42,968 bases of DNA, taken from positions 1 through 42,968 of the forward strand of contig JAFXAY010000036.1 in the NCBI GenBank assembly GCA_017521965.1. The letters run 5' to 3'. Both the position numbers and the translations under genes were made by a program. Shown in pieces: positions 34,478 to 42,900 of this stretch. The stretch comes from Tidjanibacter sp. (GTDB taxonomy: Bacteria > Bacteroidota > Bacteroidia > Bacteroidales > Rikenellaceae). Each line of letters starts with the position of its first letter. Position 1 is the first letter of the stretch. Under the pieces are notes generated by a model. It was not told the DNA's origin and did not search any database. It saw only the letters and a program-made list of their open reading frames with translations.

Positions 34478-36085
34478 CTATTTCAGCAAGTTTTTCATTG
34501 TTTTGTTCACCAGTTGGCGGGTGGCGGTTGTGGTGGCGGTTTGTGCTGCTTTGCTGAGCATTGTGCGGCCTGTACCTTTTTTGGTTGTCCCTCTTTTGGT
34601 GCTGCCGCTTGTTATCTGTTTTGCCACTGATGTGCCTAGGCTGCGCACGAAGCTTGTTGCTGCAGCTCCGAGGAGTGTGCCGAGCAGTCCTCGTCCTACG
34701 CCACTACGCTGGCGTTTTGCTTCTTCTTTCTCTTCGAGTGCTATGCGCTTAGCCTCCTCTTCGGCCGCTGCTTCGGCCGCTGCCTCCTCTTGGGCTGCGA
34801 CGTTCTGCTCGGTGAGCACCTCGTAGGCGCTTATGCGGTCTATTGCTGCGTCGTAGGCGCGTATTGCTGCGGGTGCTGCGGCGCGCAGGGCATTGCGCTG
34901 AGCGTCGGTTATGGCCCCTATCTGACTGAGCGGGAAGAGTATCTTGGCGCGCTCCACCATCGATGGCGCACCCTTGGCGTCGAGGAAGGAGACGAGTGCC
35001 TCGCCTGTGCCGAGCTCCATTATCGCCTCCTCGGTGGAGAATGCGGGATTGGCGCGGAAGGTCTGCGCTGCGGCACGCACCGCCTTTTGGTCTTTGGGCG
35101 TGAAGGCGCGCAGGGCGTGCTGTATGCGGTTGCCGAGCTGTCCGAGGATATCTTCGGGTATATCGGTGGGCGACTGGGTGACGAAATAGACACCCACACC
35201 TTTGGAGCGTATGAGTCGTACTACCTGCTCTATTTTGTCAACGAGTGCTTTGGAGGTACCCTCGAAGAGCATATGTGCCTCGTCGAAGAAGAATACCAAT
35301 TTGGGGAGTGCCGCATCACCCACCTCGGGCAGGTTCTCGTAGAGCTCGGAGAGGAGCCAGAGGAGAAATGTGGAGTAGAGCTTGGGGTTGAGCATCAGCT
35401 TGTCGGCCGCCAAGACGTTCATCACGCCACGCCCACCCTCGCACTGGATAAGGTCGAGGATGTTGAATGCAGGCTCACCGAAGAATTTGTCGCCACCCTC
35501 ACTCTCGATTGCCATCAGTGCACGCTGTATGGCGCCAACCGAGGCGGCCGATATGTTGCCATACTCAGTGGTGTACTCCTTGGCATTTTTTGCTACGTAG
35601 TCGAGCATCATACGCAGGTCTTTAAGGTCGATGAGCAACAGGGAGTTGTCGTCGGCAATGCGGAATACGATATTGAGAATACCGCTCTGAGTCTCATTTA
35701 GTTGCATCAGACGCGCCAGGAGCTGTGGGCCCATCTCGCTGACGGTGGTGCGCATTGCGTGACCGCGCTCACCATAGACGTCGAACACCCTCACGGGACA
35801 CCCCGCAAAGGCTGGCGCAGCGATGCCGAACTCGGCGCAACGCTTCTCAATGAAACCACTCATCGCGCCCGCCTGACTGATGCCCGAGAGGTCGCCCTTC
35901 ATATCGGCCATAAAACAGGGGACACCGGCCTGGGAGAAGGTCTCGGCAAGCACTTGGAGGGTTACGGTCTTACCTGTACCTGTTGCACCTGCAATTAGTC
36001 CGTGACGATTGGCCATCGACCCCTCAATGGCGATAGCACCCTGCGGCCCGTGAGCCACATATAATCCTTTGTCTGTTGTGTACAT
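34478..36085 (-). CDS. HerA-like P-loop ATPase (DUF853/YjgR family)
   Basis: The 535-residue protein has an FtsK/HerA-type ATPase core: Walker [12 protein letters not shown] at about residues 33-43, [14 protein letters not shown], Walker [13 protein letters not shown], and [31 protein letters not shown] helical, Ala/Glu/Lys-rich region and a basic C-terminus ([12 protein letters not shown]) follow. Members are annotated as DUF853 or YjgR; their biological role is not established, and no NurA-like nuclease is nearby. It is a single gene with a possible -7 box (TATATTTG on the minus strand) at 36121-36128. Confidence 0.88.
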   Translation of the reverse strand: MYTTDKGLYVAHGPQGAIAIEGSMANRHGLIAGATGTGKTVTLQVLAETFSQAGVPCFMADMKGDLSGISQAGAMSGFIEKRCAEFGIAAPAFAGCPVRVFDVYGERGHAMRTTVSEMGPQLLARLMQLNETQSGILNIVFRIADDNSLLLIDLKDLRMMLDYVAKNAKEYTTEYGNISAASVGAIQRALMAIESEGGDKFFGEPAFNILDLIQCEGGRGVMNVLAADKLMLNPKLYSTFLLWLLSELYENLPEVGDAALPKLVFFFDEAHMLFEGTSKALVDKIEQVVRLIRSKGVGVYFVTQSPTDIPEDILGQLGNRIQHALRAFTPKDQKAVRAAAQTFRANPAFSTEEAIMELGTGEALVSFLDAKGAPSMVERAKILFPLSQIGAITDAQRNALRAAAPAAIRAYDAAIDRISAYEVLTEQNVAAQEEAAAEAAAEEEAKRIALEEKEEAKRQRSGVGRGLLGTLLGAAATSFVRSLGTSVAKQITSGSTKRGTTKKGTGRTMLSKAAQTATTTATRQLVNKTMKNLLK

Positions 36086-36120
36086 TATCGTATGGTTTTA
36101 GTTTTCGAGATATTGATAAG

Positions 36121-36128
36121 CAAATATA
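36121..36128 (-). promoter_or_regulatory. -7 box of the DUF853 ATPase gene
   Basis: On the minus strand this reads TATATTTG, 35 bases before the ATG. No convincing -33 TTG was seen. Confidence 0.45.
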
Positions 36129-36173
36129 AGAATTATGGTGGAAATAAAAAAGTGGGGGTGGAAGAGAAGGGGG

Positions 36174-36275
36174 TGTTAGGGAGCGTTAGGGAGTGTTAGG
36201 GAGTGTTAGGGAGATTAGGGAGATTAGGGAAACTCACTAAATTCACTAAATTCCCTAAACTCACTAAATTCCCTA
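36174..36275. repeat. Inverted TTAGGGA/TCCCTAA-type short-repeat tract
   Basis: The tract starts as six TTAGGGA-type units (36177-36231) and then switches to CACTAAAT/CCCTAAA units in the opposite sense (36234-36275). The whole can therefore fold back on itself. The same short units form the tails of the family A elements, but here no hairpin modules I-V are attached. Confidence 0.7.
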
Positions 36276-36281
36276 TAAAAA

Positions 36282-36316
36282 AAACCTGAGAGTAGTTCGA
36301 TACTACTCTCAGGTTT
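36282..36316. terminator. Terminator-type hairpin T2 with TCGA loop
   Basis: A perfect 15-bp stem (36282-36296 with 36302-36316) with loop TCGAT has A and T runs outside. It lies downstream of lpxA (minus strand), beyond family B copy B3, and probably ends the lpxC-lpxA transcript. Confidence 0.82.
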
Positions 36317-36336
36317 ATAATTTAACCCACCAACCT

Positions 36337-36462
36337 AAAAAAAGTCATCTGATTGAGGAAATTTTAGGCGGGCTGGTTTCTGTGGCTGCGCGCATACTTT
36401 GCGTATGTAAGCAGTCACGGAAGCCAGCCCAACACCAAATTTACCAATCAGATGGCTTTTTT
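36337..36462 (-). repeat. Family B long hairpin, copy B3, 3' of lpxA
   Basis: Outer arms 36337-36355 and 36445-36462 end in A and T runs, and the latter overlaps the lpxA stop codon. Inner arms are 36370-36389 and 36411-36430, with tip CATAC/GTATG (36393-36397 with 36403-36407). The flanks ATTTTAGGCG and CAACACCAAAT are shared with B1 and B2. Confidence 0.82.
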
Positions 36463-37261
36463 AATCTTCGTCGGCAGCAGCCAGAGGATTATAAGGCTTA
36501 ATAATACCTCGCTTCGAGGAGCGGATAAAGTCAACCAACAGGTCACGCTCGCGACTCTCGGGGAACTGAGCCATCACCATATCGCACGCTTTACCGTAGG
36601 GGTGACCCTCCTGGAAGATGATGCGGAACATATTCTGTACCAATGCAATCTGGTCGGGGGTGAAGCCACGACGACGCAGACCGATAAAGTTGGCACCAAC
36701 ATAAGTTGCAGGATAACGTGCAGCCTTCACATAGGGAGGTACGTCCTTAGCCACCATAGTACCACCACCAATCATAGCGTGCTCGCCGATGCGAACAAAC
36801 TGATGTACAGCAGCGTGGCCACCCACGATAGCCCAATCGCCAACCTCGACCTCGCCAGCGAGCGATACGCCATTGACAATCACGCAGTTGCTACCCACCA
36901 CACAGTCGTGTGCAACGTGTGCATAGGCCATAATGAGGTTGTTGCTACCCACCACGGTCTTGCCCTTAGCGGCAGTACCGCGATTGATGGTAGCGCTCTC
37001 GCGAACGGTGTTATAGTCGCCCATCTCGACGGTGGTGTACTCGCCCTTGAACTTCAAGTCCTGAGGTACGCCTGCAATCACAGCCGAAGTATGAATTTTA
37101 CAGCCCTTGCCCATACGTGCTCCATCGAGCACCACAGCGCCGGGACCGATCCAACAATCATAACCAATAACCACATCGCCAGCAATGTAGGCGAAGGGCT
37201 CAACGGTTACATTTGCGCCCAACTTAGCGTCGGGGTGCACATAAGCCAGATTACTAATCAT
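36461..37261 (-). CDS. lpxA: Acyl-[ACP]-UDP-N-acetylglucosamine O-acyltransferase
   Basis: LpxA catalyses the first step of lipid A synthesis, adding a 3-hydroxyacyl chain to UDP-GlcNAc. The 266-residue protein is a left-handed beta-helix built from hexapeptide repeats (for example VHPDAKLGANVTVEPFAYI and GDVVIGYDCWIGPGAVVLDGARMG). It has the family segments NTVRESATINRGT, NLIMAYAHVAHDC with the catalytic His, and GLRRRGF in the C-terminal helical part. It follows lpxC on the same strand after 116 bases. Confidence 0.96.
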   Translation of the reverse strand: MISNLAYVHPDAKLGANVTVEPFAYIAGDVVIGYDCWIGPGAVVLDGARMGKGCKIHTSAVIAGVPQDLKFKGEYTTVEMGDYNTVRESATINRGTAAKGKTVVGSNNLIMAYAHVAHDCVVGSNCVIVNGVSLAGEVEVGDWAIVGGHAAVHQFVRIGEHAMIGGGTMVAKDVPPYVKAARYPATYVGANFIGLRRRGFTPDQIALVQNMFRIIFQEGHPYGKACDMVMAQFPESRERDLLVDFIRSSKRGIIKPYNPLAAADED

Positions 37262-37315
37262 CTCTATTCTGTTTTATCAAGTGTTATCAATCAACTAAGT
37301 AACGCTACCAACATA

Positions 37316-37345
37316 TTATTTATTGCACTGACCCACAATAAATAA
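37316..37345. other. 10-bp inverted repeat between lpxC and lpxA
   Basis: TTATTTATTG (37316-37325) and CAATAAATAA (37336-37345) are perfect complements around a 10-base loop. The rest of the 116-base spacer shows no coding remnant of fabZ. Confidence 0.5.
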
Positions 37346-37377
37346 CACCCCACGCACAGCAGAGGGGTTTGGAGCGA

Positions 37378-38274
37378 TTATTGTGCCAAAATTTTCTTCA
37401 CCAACTCGGTATTCGCGAAGTGACCGGGGCGGGTTGCCACCACCTTACCGCGAATACGACGACCCAGCAGTGCGAGGTCACCCAGGATGTCGAGCAACTT
37501 GTGGCGCGCAATCTCGTTCTCGAAACGGAGTTTGAGGTTGTTCAGGTAGCCACCGCTCACCTTGATATCCTTCTTGTTGAAGAGGGCCGAAAGGCGTGCC
37601 ACCTCCTCGTCGGTCACGGGGTGCTCCACCACCACGATAGCGTTGTCCACATCGCCACCCTTGATGAGGTTGGCGTTGAAGAGGAACATAATCTCGTGGA
37701 GGAAGACAAAGGTGCGACAGGGGGCAATCTCCGAACGATAGTTGTCGCCCTCGGCGAAGTGGGACTGCTGCTTGCCGAGTACCTTGGAGTTGTAGTCAAC
37801 AGCCACATCAACGTCGTACTTATCGGCGGGCAGAAGTCGTACCTCAACGCCCTTCTCGGGAATCGAAAACGACACCTCCTCGGTAACGGTATAATACTCA
37901 CGCTCAGCCTCTTGCTCTACCACTCCTACGCGCTCAATCTCGGCAGCATACTCTTTTGCCGAACCGTCCATAATGGGGGTCTCGGGTGCGTCGATATCAA
38001 TCTGGGCATTATCCACACCGAGGGTCCAAAGGGCCGACATAATATGTTCGATGGTGCTTACTCGCACGCCATTAATCTCGATGGTAGTACCACGCGAGGT
38101 GTCGGTAACATAGTTACCAAGTGCGGGAATCTCGGGAGCACCCTCCAAGTCGATACGTCGGAAGGTTATACCGTGGTTTGCGGGAGCGGGTTTCACACAC
38201 ATTTTGACTTGCAGACCTGTGTGCAGACCTTTGCCGCTAAAATAAATTTCCTCTCTAAGTGTCTGTTGTTTCAC
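37378..38274 (-). CDS. lpxC: UDP-3-O-acyl-N-acetylglucosamine deacetylase (stand-alone)
   Basis: LpxC is the zinc deacetylase that commits precursors to lipid A. The 298-residue protein has SGKGLHTG near the N-terminus, the zinc His in VSTIEHIMSAL, CRTFVFLHEI, and the second zinc site with acid in HKLLDILGDLALLG. PGHFANTELV lies near the end. The start is GTG at 38274, giving the usual KQQTLREEI beginning. In most Bacteroidota LpxC is fused to the dehydratase FabZ (about 460 residues); here the reading frame stops right after the LpxC domain. Confidence 0.93.
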   Translation of the reverse strand: MKQQTLREEIYFSGKGLHTGLQVKMCVKPAPANHGITFRRIDLEGAPEIPALGNYVTDTSRGTTIEINGVRVSTIEHIMSALWTLGVDNAQIDIDAPETPIMDGSAKEYAAEIERVGVVEQEAEREYYTVTEEVSFSIPEKGVEVRLLPADKYDVDVAVDYNSKVLGKQQSHFAEGDNYRSEIAPCRTFVFLHEIMFLFNANLIKGGDVDNAIVVVEHPVTDEEVARLSALFNKKDIKVSGGYLNNLKLRFENEIARHKLLDILGDLALLGRRIRGKVVATRPGHFANTELVKKILAQ

Positions 38275-38308
38275 GCCAATAGGGGTAAAGGTTTGTTCAA
38301 TTCGGCTG

Positions 38309-38316
38309 CAAAGGTA
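38309..38316 (-). promoter_or_regulatory. -7 box of lpxC
   Basis: On the minus strand this reads TACCTTTG, 34 bases before the GTG start. It is back to back with the -7 box of the TonB-like gene at 38349. Confidence 0.5.
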
Positions 38317-38348
38317 TTAATTTTTTAGAAAGAATAGGAAATAATTGC

Positions 38349-38356
38349 TATTTTTG
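38349..38356 (+). promoter_or_regulatory. -7 box of the TonB-like gene
   Basis: TATTTTTG matches TAnnTTTG, 19 bases before the ATG at 38376. A -33 element is not clear. Confidence 0.45.
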
Positions 38357-38375
38357 TAGAATAATTCTGCGAATT

Positions 38376-39200
38376 ATGAATAAAAGCAACGAAAGACCAC
38401 AACAGAGCCGCGAGCGCGAGCGTCTGAACCTACCGTTTCGCCAGAGGAAGTTCGACCTCGGCAGGTGGGTTTATGCCCATCGTAATGCGCTAATGGCGAC
38501 GGTGATTGTCTATCTGGTCTTGGCTATTTCGTTTGTGACGGTGCGCATCGTGCTCGAAAGACAACAGCACGAGTCGGAGATATACTACTTTGACCCTGAG
38601 GAGTTTGAACGACTGCAAGAGGATCTCGAAAGGGCGCAGGAACTCAACCGAATGCTCAACGAGATGCAGGAGGCTGAGGGCCCCGTGCAGAACAGAGTGT
38701 CGAACGAAAATGCCGAAGATACGGGCGAGGAGTTCCGCAACGATAAGGGGCTCGACGCTCGCGAAATTTTCGACCGCGCCGAGGCGGCTCAGCAGGCTAT
38801 GCGCGACAACCGTTCACGCCAGCAGCGCGGAGAGCAGGAGATACAGGATATGATTGACAATCACAACCGTAGCGGTGCCGAAGAGGATGGCTCGGAGCCT
38901 GCTTCGTCGCGCGTAGAGGGCAATGTGATGGTCTCCTACTCGCTGAGTGCCCCTGTGCGCTCGGCGGTCTATCTCTACAAGCCCGCCTACAAGTGCCAGG
39001 GAGGTGGTACGGTGGTTGTCGAGATAACGGTTAACCGCAATGGCGATGTGACCGCCGCAACGGTCAAGAGCGCTACTCGCGACGACTACTGTATGACTAC
39101 CACAGCCACCGACGCAGCACTACAATCGCGCTTCAACATCGACCCGTTGGCCCCCGAAAAAAAGATTGGTACTATTACCTACCAATTTGTAGCACAATAA
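38376..39200 (+). CDS. TonB-like single-pass membrane protein
   Basis: The 274-residue protein has a basic cytoplasmic start, one membrane helix at about residues 38-60 (ALMATVIVYLVLAISFVTVRIVL), and a Glu/Arg/Gln-rich, probably coiled-coil stretch (about 70-160). The C-terminal domain, GGGTVVVEITVNRNGDVTAATV, resembles the TonB C-terminal fold. TonB proteins pass inner-membrane energy to outer-membrane receptors, but the usual Pro-rich spacer is replaced here by a charged helix and no exbB/exbD is nearby. It could be a TonB-fold protein with another role. It is 20 bases before the antiporter gene. Confidence 0.65.
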   Translation: MNKSNERPQQSRERERLNLPFRQRKFDLGRWVYAHRNALMATVIVYLVLAISFVTVRIVLERQQHESEIYYFDPEEFERLQEDLERAQELNRMLNEMQEAEGPVQNRVSNENAEDTGEEFRNDKGLDAREIFDRAEAAQQAMRDNRSRQQRGEQEIQDMIDNHNRSGAEEDGSEPASSRVEGNVMVSYSLSAPVRSAVYLYKPAYKCQGGGTVVVEITVNRNGDVTAATVKSATRDDYCMTTTATDAALQSRFNIDPLAPEKKIGTITYQFVAQ

Positions 39201-39220
39201 GTTAAATATAAATAACAGAT

Positions 39221-40723
39221 ATGACACTTACATCGGAAAACATACTTCTTATCGGGGCAATTCTCCTCTTTGTCGGCATCTTGGCAAGCAAGATCAGCAA
39301 CCGCTTCGGTACGCCTATGCTGTTGCTCTTCTTGGCTGTCGGAATGCTCTTCGGCACCGACGGTCTGGGTATTGAGTTCAACTCGCCCCGCACTGCTCAG
39401 TTTATCGGTACTATCTCGCTCTGTATCATCTTGTTCTCGGGCGGTATGGATACCAAATTTACCGAGATACGCCCCGTGCTCGGGCAGGGTATCACCCTCG
39501 CCACATTGGGCGTTGTGCTGACCACGCTGCTGACGGGTGGTTTTATCTATCTTATTGCCCACCTTTTCAACTTAGAGTTGACATTTATGGAGGCTCTGCT
39601 GCCTGCGGCTGTGGTGTCGTCAACCGACTCTGCCTCAGTCTTTTCCATACTGCGTACCAAGCGCCAAGGTCTCAAAGAGAACCTCCGCCCGCTGTTGGAG
39701 TTGGAGAGCGGTAGTAACGACCCGATGGCATACGTGCTGACCACCTTCCTGATTGCTATGCTCGGCGGCGACGGTATGGGCTTCGGCGAGTCGGTGGGCT
39801 GGTTCATTGCGCAGATGGGTATCGGCGCTCTGGCGGGCTACCTGCTCGGTATGGGAACGGTGTGGGTTATGGAGCATATAAATCTGAGTAATAAGTCGTT
39901 ATACTCGGTACTGCTTCTCTCGCTCAGTTTCTTCATCTTCTCGTTCACCGATCTGCTTGGCGGCAATGGCTACCTGGCTGTATATATCGGCGGTCTGGTG
40001 GTGGGCAATAACCGCACACCCCACAAGCGCCACCTGATGACCTTCTTCGATGGTGTGGCGTGGCTGATGCAGATTGTGATGTTTATCGTGCTGGGCCTGC
40101 TGGTCAACCCCCACGAATTGTGGAGCGTGGCACTCTTCGGATTGGTAATGGCTATATTTATCACCCTTATCGGCCGCCCCGTATCGGTATGGCTTAGCCT
40201 GCTGCCCTTCAAGGGTTTGTCGAAACGCGCAAGAAACTATATCAGTTGGGTGGGACTGCGTGGTGCGGTACCTATCATCTTTGCTACCTATCCGATGGTG
40301 GCCGAACTCGAACACGCCGATATAATCTTTAACTCTATCTTCTGCGTGGTTATCTTCTCGCTTGTCGTGCAAGGCTCTACGGTGACCAAGATGGCCGAGT
40401 TGCTCCACCTCTCGGAGGAGGAGAAGGAGCGCGGCTTCGACTTCGACCTGCCCGACGATGTAAAGGCTGCTCTTGCCGAGCGCCAACTCACTGCCGAGAA
40501 TCTCAGCAATGGCAACACCTTAAAAGACCTCCACCTGCCGGCAGATACACTTGTGATGATGGTGCGCCGAGGCGAAGAGTATATTGTCCCGAAGGGAAAT
40601 ACCGAACTGAAACCCAATGATATTCTGCTCTTTATCTCTCCCGACAAACAGGCCGAGGTAAAGTACGACCGCCGCACACTCCTGCGCCGCCTCCGCAAAA
40701 TGCGCAAAGCAAAACAGAGTTAG
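39221..40723 (+). CDS. NhaP2/CvrA-type K+/H+ antiporter
   Basis: The 500-residue protein has about a dozen membrane segments of the CPA1 antiporter family. Visible motifs are FGTPMLLLFLAVGMLFG, the ESGSNDPMAY segment at about residue 163-172 with the ion-site Asn-Asp, and WVGLRGAVPIIFATYP. The C-terminus (ADTLVMMVRRGEEYIVPKGNTELKPNDILLFI) is a TrkA-C domain that may bind a regulatory ligand. Members exchange K+ (sometimes Na+) for protons in pH or ion balance. Its transcript ends at hairpin T3, about 35 bases downstream. Confidence 0.93.
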   Translation: MTLTSENILLIGAILLFVGILASKISNRFGTPMLLLFLAVGMLFGTDGLGIEFNSPRTAQFIGTISLCIILFSGGMDTKFTEIRPVLGQGITLATLGVVLTTLLTGGFIYLIAHLFNLELTFMEALLPAAVVSSTDSASVFSILRTKRQGLKENLRPLLELESGSNDPMAYVLTTFLIAMLGGDGMGFGESVGWFIAQMGIGALAGYLLGMGTVWVMEHINLSNKSLYSVLLLSLSFFIFSFTDLLGGNGYLAVYIGGLVVGNNRTPHKRHLMTFFDGVAWLMQIVMFIVLGLLVNPHELWSVALFGLVMAIFITLIGRPVSVWLSLLPFKGLSKRARNYISWVGLRGAVPIIFATYPMVAELEHADIIFNSIFCVVIFSLVVQGSTVTKMAELLHLSEEEKERGFDFDLPDDVKAALAERQLTAENLSNGNTLKDLHLPADTLVMMVRRGEEYIVPKGNTELKPNDILLFISPDKQAEVKYDRRTLLRRLRKMRKAKQS

Positions 40724-40755
40724 TGAAATGCAAAATTCAAAGTTCAAAATAAATT

Positions 40756-40790
40756 AAAACTGAGAGCAATGTCGAATTGCTCTCAGTTTT
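40756..40790. terminator. Terminator-type hairpin T3 with TCGA loop
   Basis: A perfect 15-bp stem (40756-40770 with 40776-40790) with loop GTCGA ends in TTTTTT. It lies 33 bases after the antiporter stop. The preceding AATTCAAAGTTCAAAA (40733-40748) is the inverted counterpart of 244-259 beside hairpin T1. Confidence 0.88.
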
Positions 40791-40791
40791 T

Positions 40792-41045
40792 TATAGGGAG
40801 TGTTAGGGAACTTAGGGAATTTAGGGAATTTAGGGAAAACCATTTAGACTATTGTGTAATAGTTTTGTTTTCGGGTTTAGGGGATACTCTCGAAGAGAGT
40901 ACAAATGAAATAGAGAGATATGGAGCTGCCAAATTTATTTGAGCAGAAACATATCTCTCTATTTTGTTTGTAATAACTACAAGTTATTCCTAAACCCGCA
41001 AACTAATAGTACAAAAGTTTTTGCGGAGCTTTTTACAAAAAGCGA
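40792..41045 (-). repeat. Family A structured spacer element, copy A5
   Basis: Read on the minus strand from the MscS-like gene stop. Hairpin I is GCTTTTT (41037-41043 with 41028-41034). Hairpin II is AATAAC (40972-40977 with 40983-40988). Hairpin III is a perfect 15-bp stem (40908-40922 with 40950-40964) with inner CTGC/GCAG and CAAAT/ATTTG. Hairpin IV is 40885-40891 with 40895-40901, and hairpin V is ACTATT (40848-40853) with AATAGT (40858-40863). A TTAGGGA tract (40794-40837) ends the element. Hairpin V keeps perfect pairing with a sequence different from copy A2. Confidence 0.88.
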
Positions 41046-41065
41046 CAAAAACAATAACTAAAAAT

Positions 41066-42259
41066 TCAACCTTCACCTTCGGCGCCATCGATGCTGAGTT
41101 GGAAGATTTGGAGGCCGAAGCGTGGTGTTATTGCCACTATGTGATCTATTATGTCGGCTTGTGCGAGTTCGAAGGCGCGCCACTCTGTTTGTGCGAGGAA
41201 GAGGTATATTTGTAGTGGCAGTCCGTATTGTGTGGGTGGTAGTTCGCGCACCATTGAGAGCATACCGTGGTGTCGCAGGGGCATATTGTCAACATAGTCG
41301 AGCAGGTAGGCGCGGAATAGCGTGAGGTTAGATACCTCGGTGTGGTCGGGCAGCGTGGCGAGGTATCGTGCTACTGCGGGGAGTGCTGCGAGGTCGGTGA
41401 GCTGCTCGGGTGTGCAGAAACCTATGGTGCGCACGTCGATGAGCAGCGAGCGCATCACGCGCCGCCCTCCGCTCTCCTTCATTGCCTGCTGGTTTATCAG
41501 GTGGTTGTCTGTGAGCACGTAGGGTGGCACGGTGCTTAGTGAGTTGTCGAAGTTACGGATTTTCACGGTGTTGAGTGTCACCTCCTCAACTACACCTTCG
41601 ATACCGTGGGAGGGCATCTCCACCCAATCGCCCACCTTCACCATATGCTCTTCGGAGAGCATTATGCCCGATACGAGGCCGAGTATGGAGTTCTTGAATA
41701 TGAGGCTGACCACCGCTGCCGATGCGCCGAGTCCTGTGAGAAGTTTGGCGGGTGAGCGGTTGAAGAATATGGCCACTACGAGTATCAGGCCAACGACGTA
41801 TATGGCTATTTGGAGCACCTGCATCATACCTTTGAGGGGCTTGTTGCGATAGTCGCGACGACGATAGAATATCTCGAATAGCACCTTTACTGCGTTGTTG
41901 GCCAACCCGACGAGCAGGAGTACAAAGCTGACGTTGAGCAGTTTGAGGAATAGCTTGGCGAGTCGCCCCTCCTGCTCGACCAGCAGGGGCAGCGCGGCGT
42001 AGAGTATGAGGAGGGCGACTATTGCCGCCACCTTCGACACATTGCCCTCGCTGAATAGTATGGCAGCCTCGGCGGAGTGGAAACGCCCACGCAGTCGCCC
42101 CGCCAGCAGTCGCATAAACCACCTGAGGAGCAGCCATAGCCCGACTACGATGATGGCTACTATGGCCACTGCCGCCACCTCGCGCCACGCCCCGTGGAGG
42201 GCTTCGAGGCCTATCCACTCGAAGAGGAGGTCTATCCACTCAGCAATATAATTTTTCAT
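41066..42259 (-). CDS. MscS-family mechanosensitive channel (YbdG-like)
   Basis: The 397-residue protein has five hydrophobic segments, including VAIVAIIVVGLWLLLRWF and VSFVLLLVGLANNAVKVLF. The pore-lining MscS helix follows as LLTGLGASAAVVSLIFKNSILGLVSGI, and then the beta domain VKVGDWVEMPSHGIEGVVEEVTLNTVKIRNFDNS. Members open when membrane tension rises under hypo-osmotic shock. The length and the long N-terminal part resemble E. coli YbdG. ATG 42259 is preferred over TTG 42304, which would run into the promoter region of the divergent gene. Confidence 0.93.
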   Translation of the reverse strand: MKNYIAEWIDLLFEWIGLEALHGAWREVAAVAIVAIIVVGLWLLLRWFMRLLAGRLRGRFHSAEAAILFSEGNVSKVAAIVALLILYAALPLLVEQEGRLAKLFLKLLNVSFVLLLVGLANNAVKVLFEIFYRRRDYRNKPLKGMMQVLQIAIYVVGLILVVAIFFNRSPAKLLTGLGASAAVVSLIFKNSILGLVSGIMLSEEHMVKVGDWVEMPSHGIEGVVEEVTLNTVKIRNFDNSLSTVPPYVLTDNHLINQQAMKESGGRRVMRSLLIDVRTIGFCTPEQLTDLAALPAVARYLATLPDHTEVSNLTLFRAYLLDYVDNMPLRHHGMLSMVRELPPTQYGLPLQIYLFLAQTEWRAFELAQADIIDHIVAITPRFGLQIFQLSIDGAEGEG

Positions 42260-42311
42260 AATGATGAAGAGTTTCTTGGTGTGGGTAGTGCAAATTGAGT
42301 GCAATTATCTC

Positions 42312-42319
42312 TATCTTTG
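42312..42319 (+). promoter_or_regulatory. -7 box of the SLOG-domain gene
   Basis: TATCTTTG matches TAnnTTTG. The transcript would begin near 42326, which rules out the upstream ATG at 42261 as start and supports ATG 42339. Confidence 0.5.
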
Positions 42320-42338
42320 TGCAGAGAAACTTTGGCAG

Positions 42339-42842
42339 ATGGAACGCACACTCTCATTTACCGGCCACCGCCCCGAGAAGATTAAGGGCTACACCTCCCA
42401 CCCGCAGGAGGTGGAAGCGCGTGTGCGTGAGGCACTTGCCGAGGCGGTCAAGATGTTCTACCGCCACGGTTACCGACGCTTTATGACGGGTATGGCCGAT
42501 GGCGTTGACCTGTGGGCTGCCGACGAGATTATCAGGCTACGCGAGGAGGGCGTGATGAGCGAGGCGGAGATTGTGGCGGTCGTCCCTTTCAGGGGTCACC
42601 ACCGCACGACCAACACCCCCGCACTATACCAGAGGGTGAGCGATGCCGCCACCGAGAGGGTCTTCATCTGCGAGGAGTACCACCACAACTGCTACACTCT
42701 ACGCAACGACTACCTGGTAGATAACGCCTCGGCACTTATCGCCTACTGCGAGGGCACGCCGGGCGGTACAAAATATACCTTGCAACGCGCTCGGCGACAA
42801 GGATTAACGATATTCGATATTGTTAATCCGGGGATGTTTTGA
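42339..42842 (+). CDS. SLOG-domain DUF1273 (YpsA-like) protein
   Basis: The 167-residue protein starts ERTLSFTGHRPEKIKG, has FMTGMADGVDLWAAD in the middle, and ends with EGTPGGTKYTLQRARRQGL. These are the hallmarks of the DUF1273/SLOG group of Rossmann-like folds related to DprA and lysine-decarboxylase-like proteins. SLOG domains are thought to bind nucleotide-derived ligands, and some act in stress or conflict systems. No partner gene is visible within the window. An ATG at 42261 is in frame but lies upstream of the predicted transcript start and adds no family sequence. Confidence 0.82.
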   Translation: MERTLSFTGHRPEKIKGYTSHPQEVEARVREALAEAVKMFYRHGYRRFMTGMADGVDLWAADEIIRLREEGVMSEAEIVAVVPFRGHHRTTNTPALYQRVSDAATERVFICEEYHHNCYTLRNDYLVDNASALIAYCEGTPGGTKYTLQRARRQGLTIFDIVNPGMF

Positions 42843-42865
42843 TGGAGGTTGAGTCTGTGGGTTAT

Positions 42866-42900
42866 GATAAGCCCAATAGGCCCGATAAGCCCAATAGGCG
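42866..42900. repeat. 18-bp tandem direct repeat
   Basis: GATAAGCCCAATAGGCCC (42866-42883) is repeated at once (42884-42900) with changes only at the last bases. The following bases to the window end include GAGAATAATGAGAATAATGG and then CCCATAATTCCC in the opposite sense. These resemble the tails of family A elements, so another element may begin at the edge. Confidence 0.65.

Noticed and set aside
42261..42338. Upstream ATG as start of the SLOG-domain gene
   Set aside because: The added residues lack family similarity and lie upstream of a good -7 box at 42312-42319.
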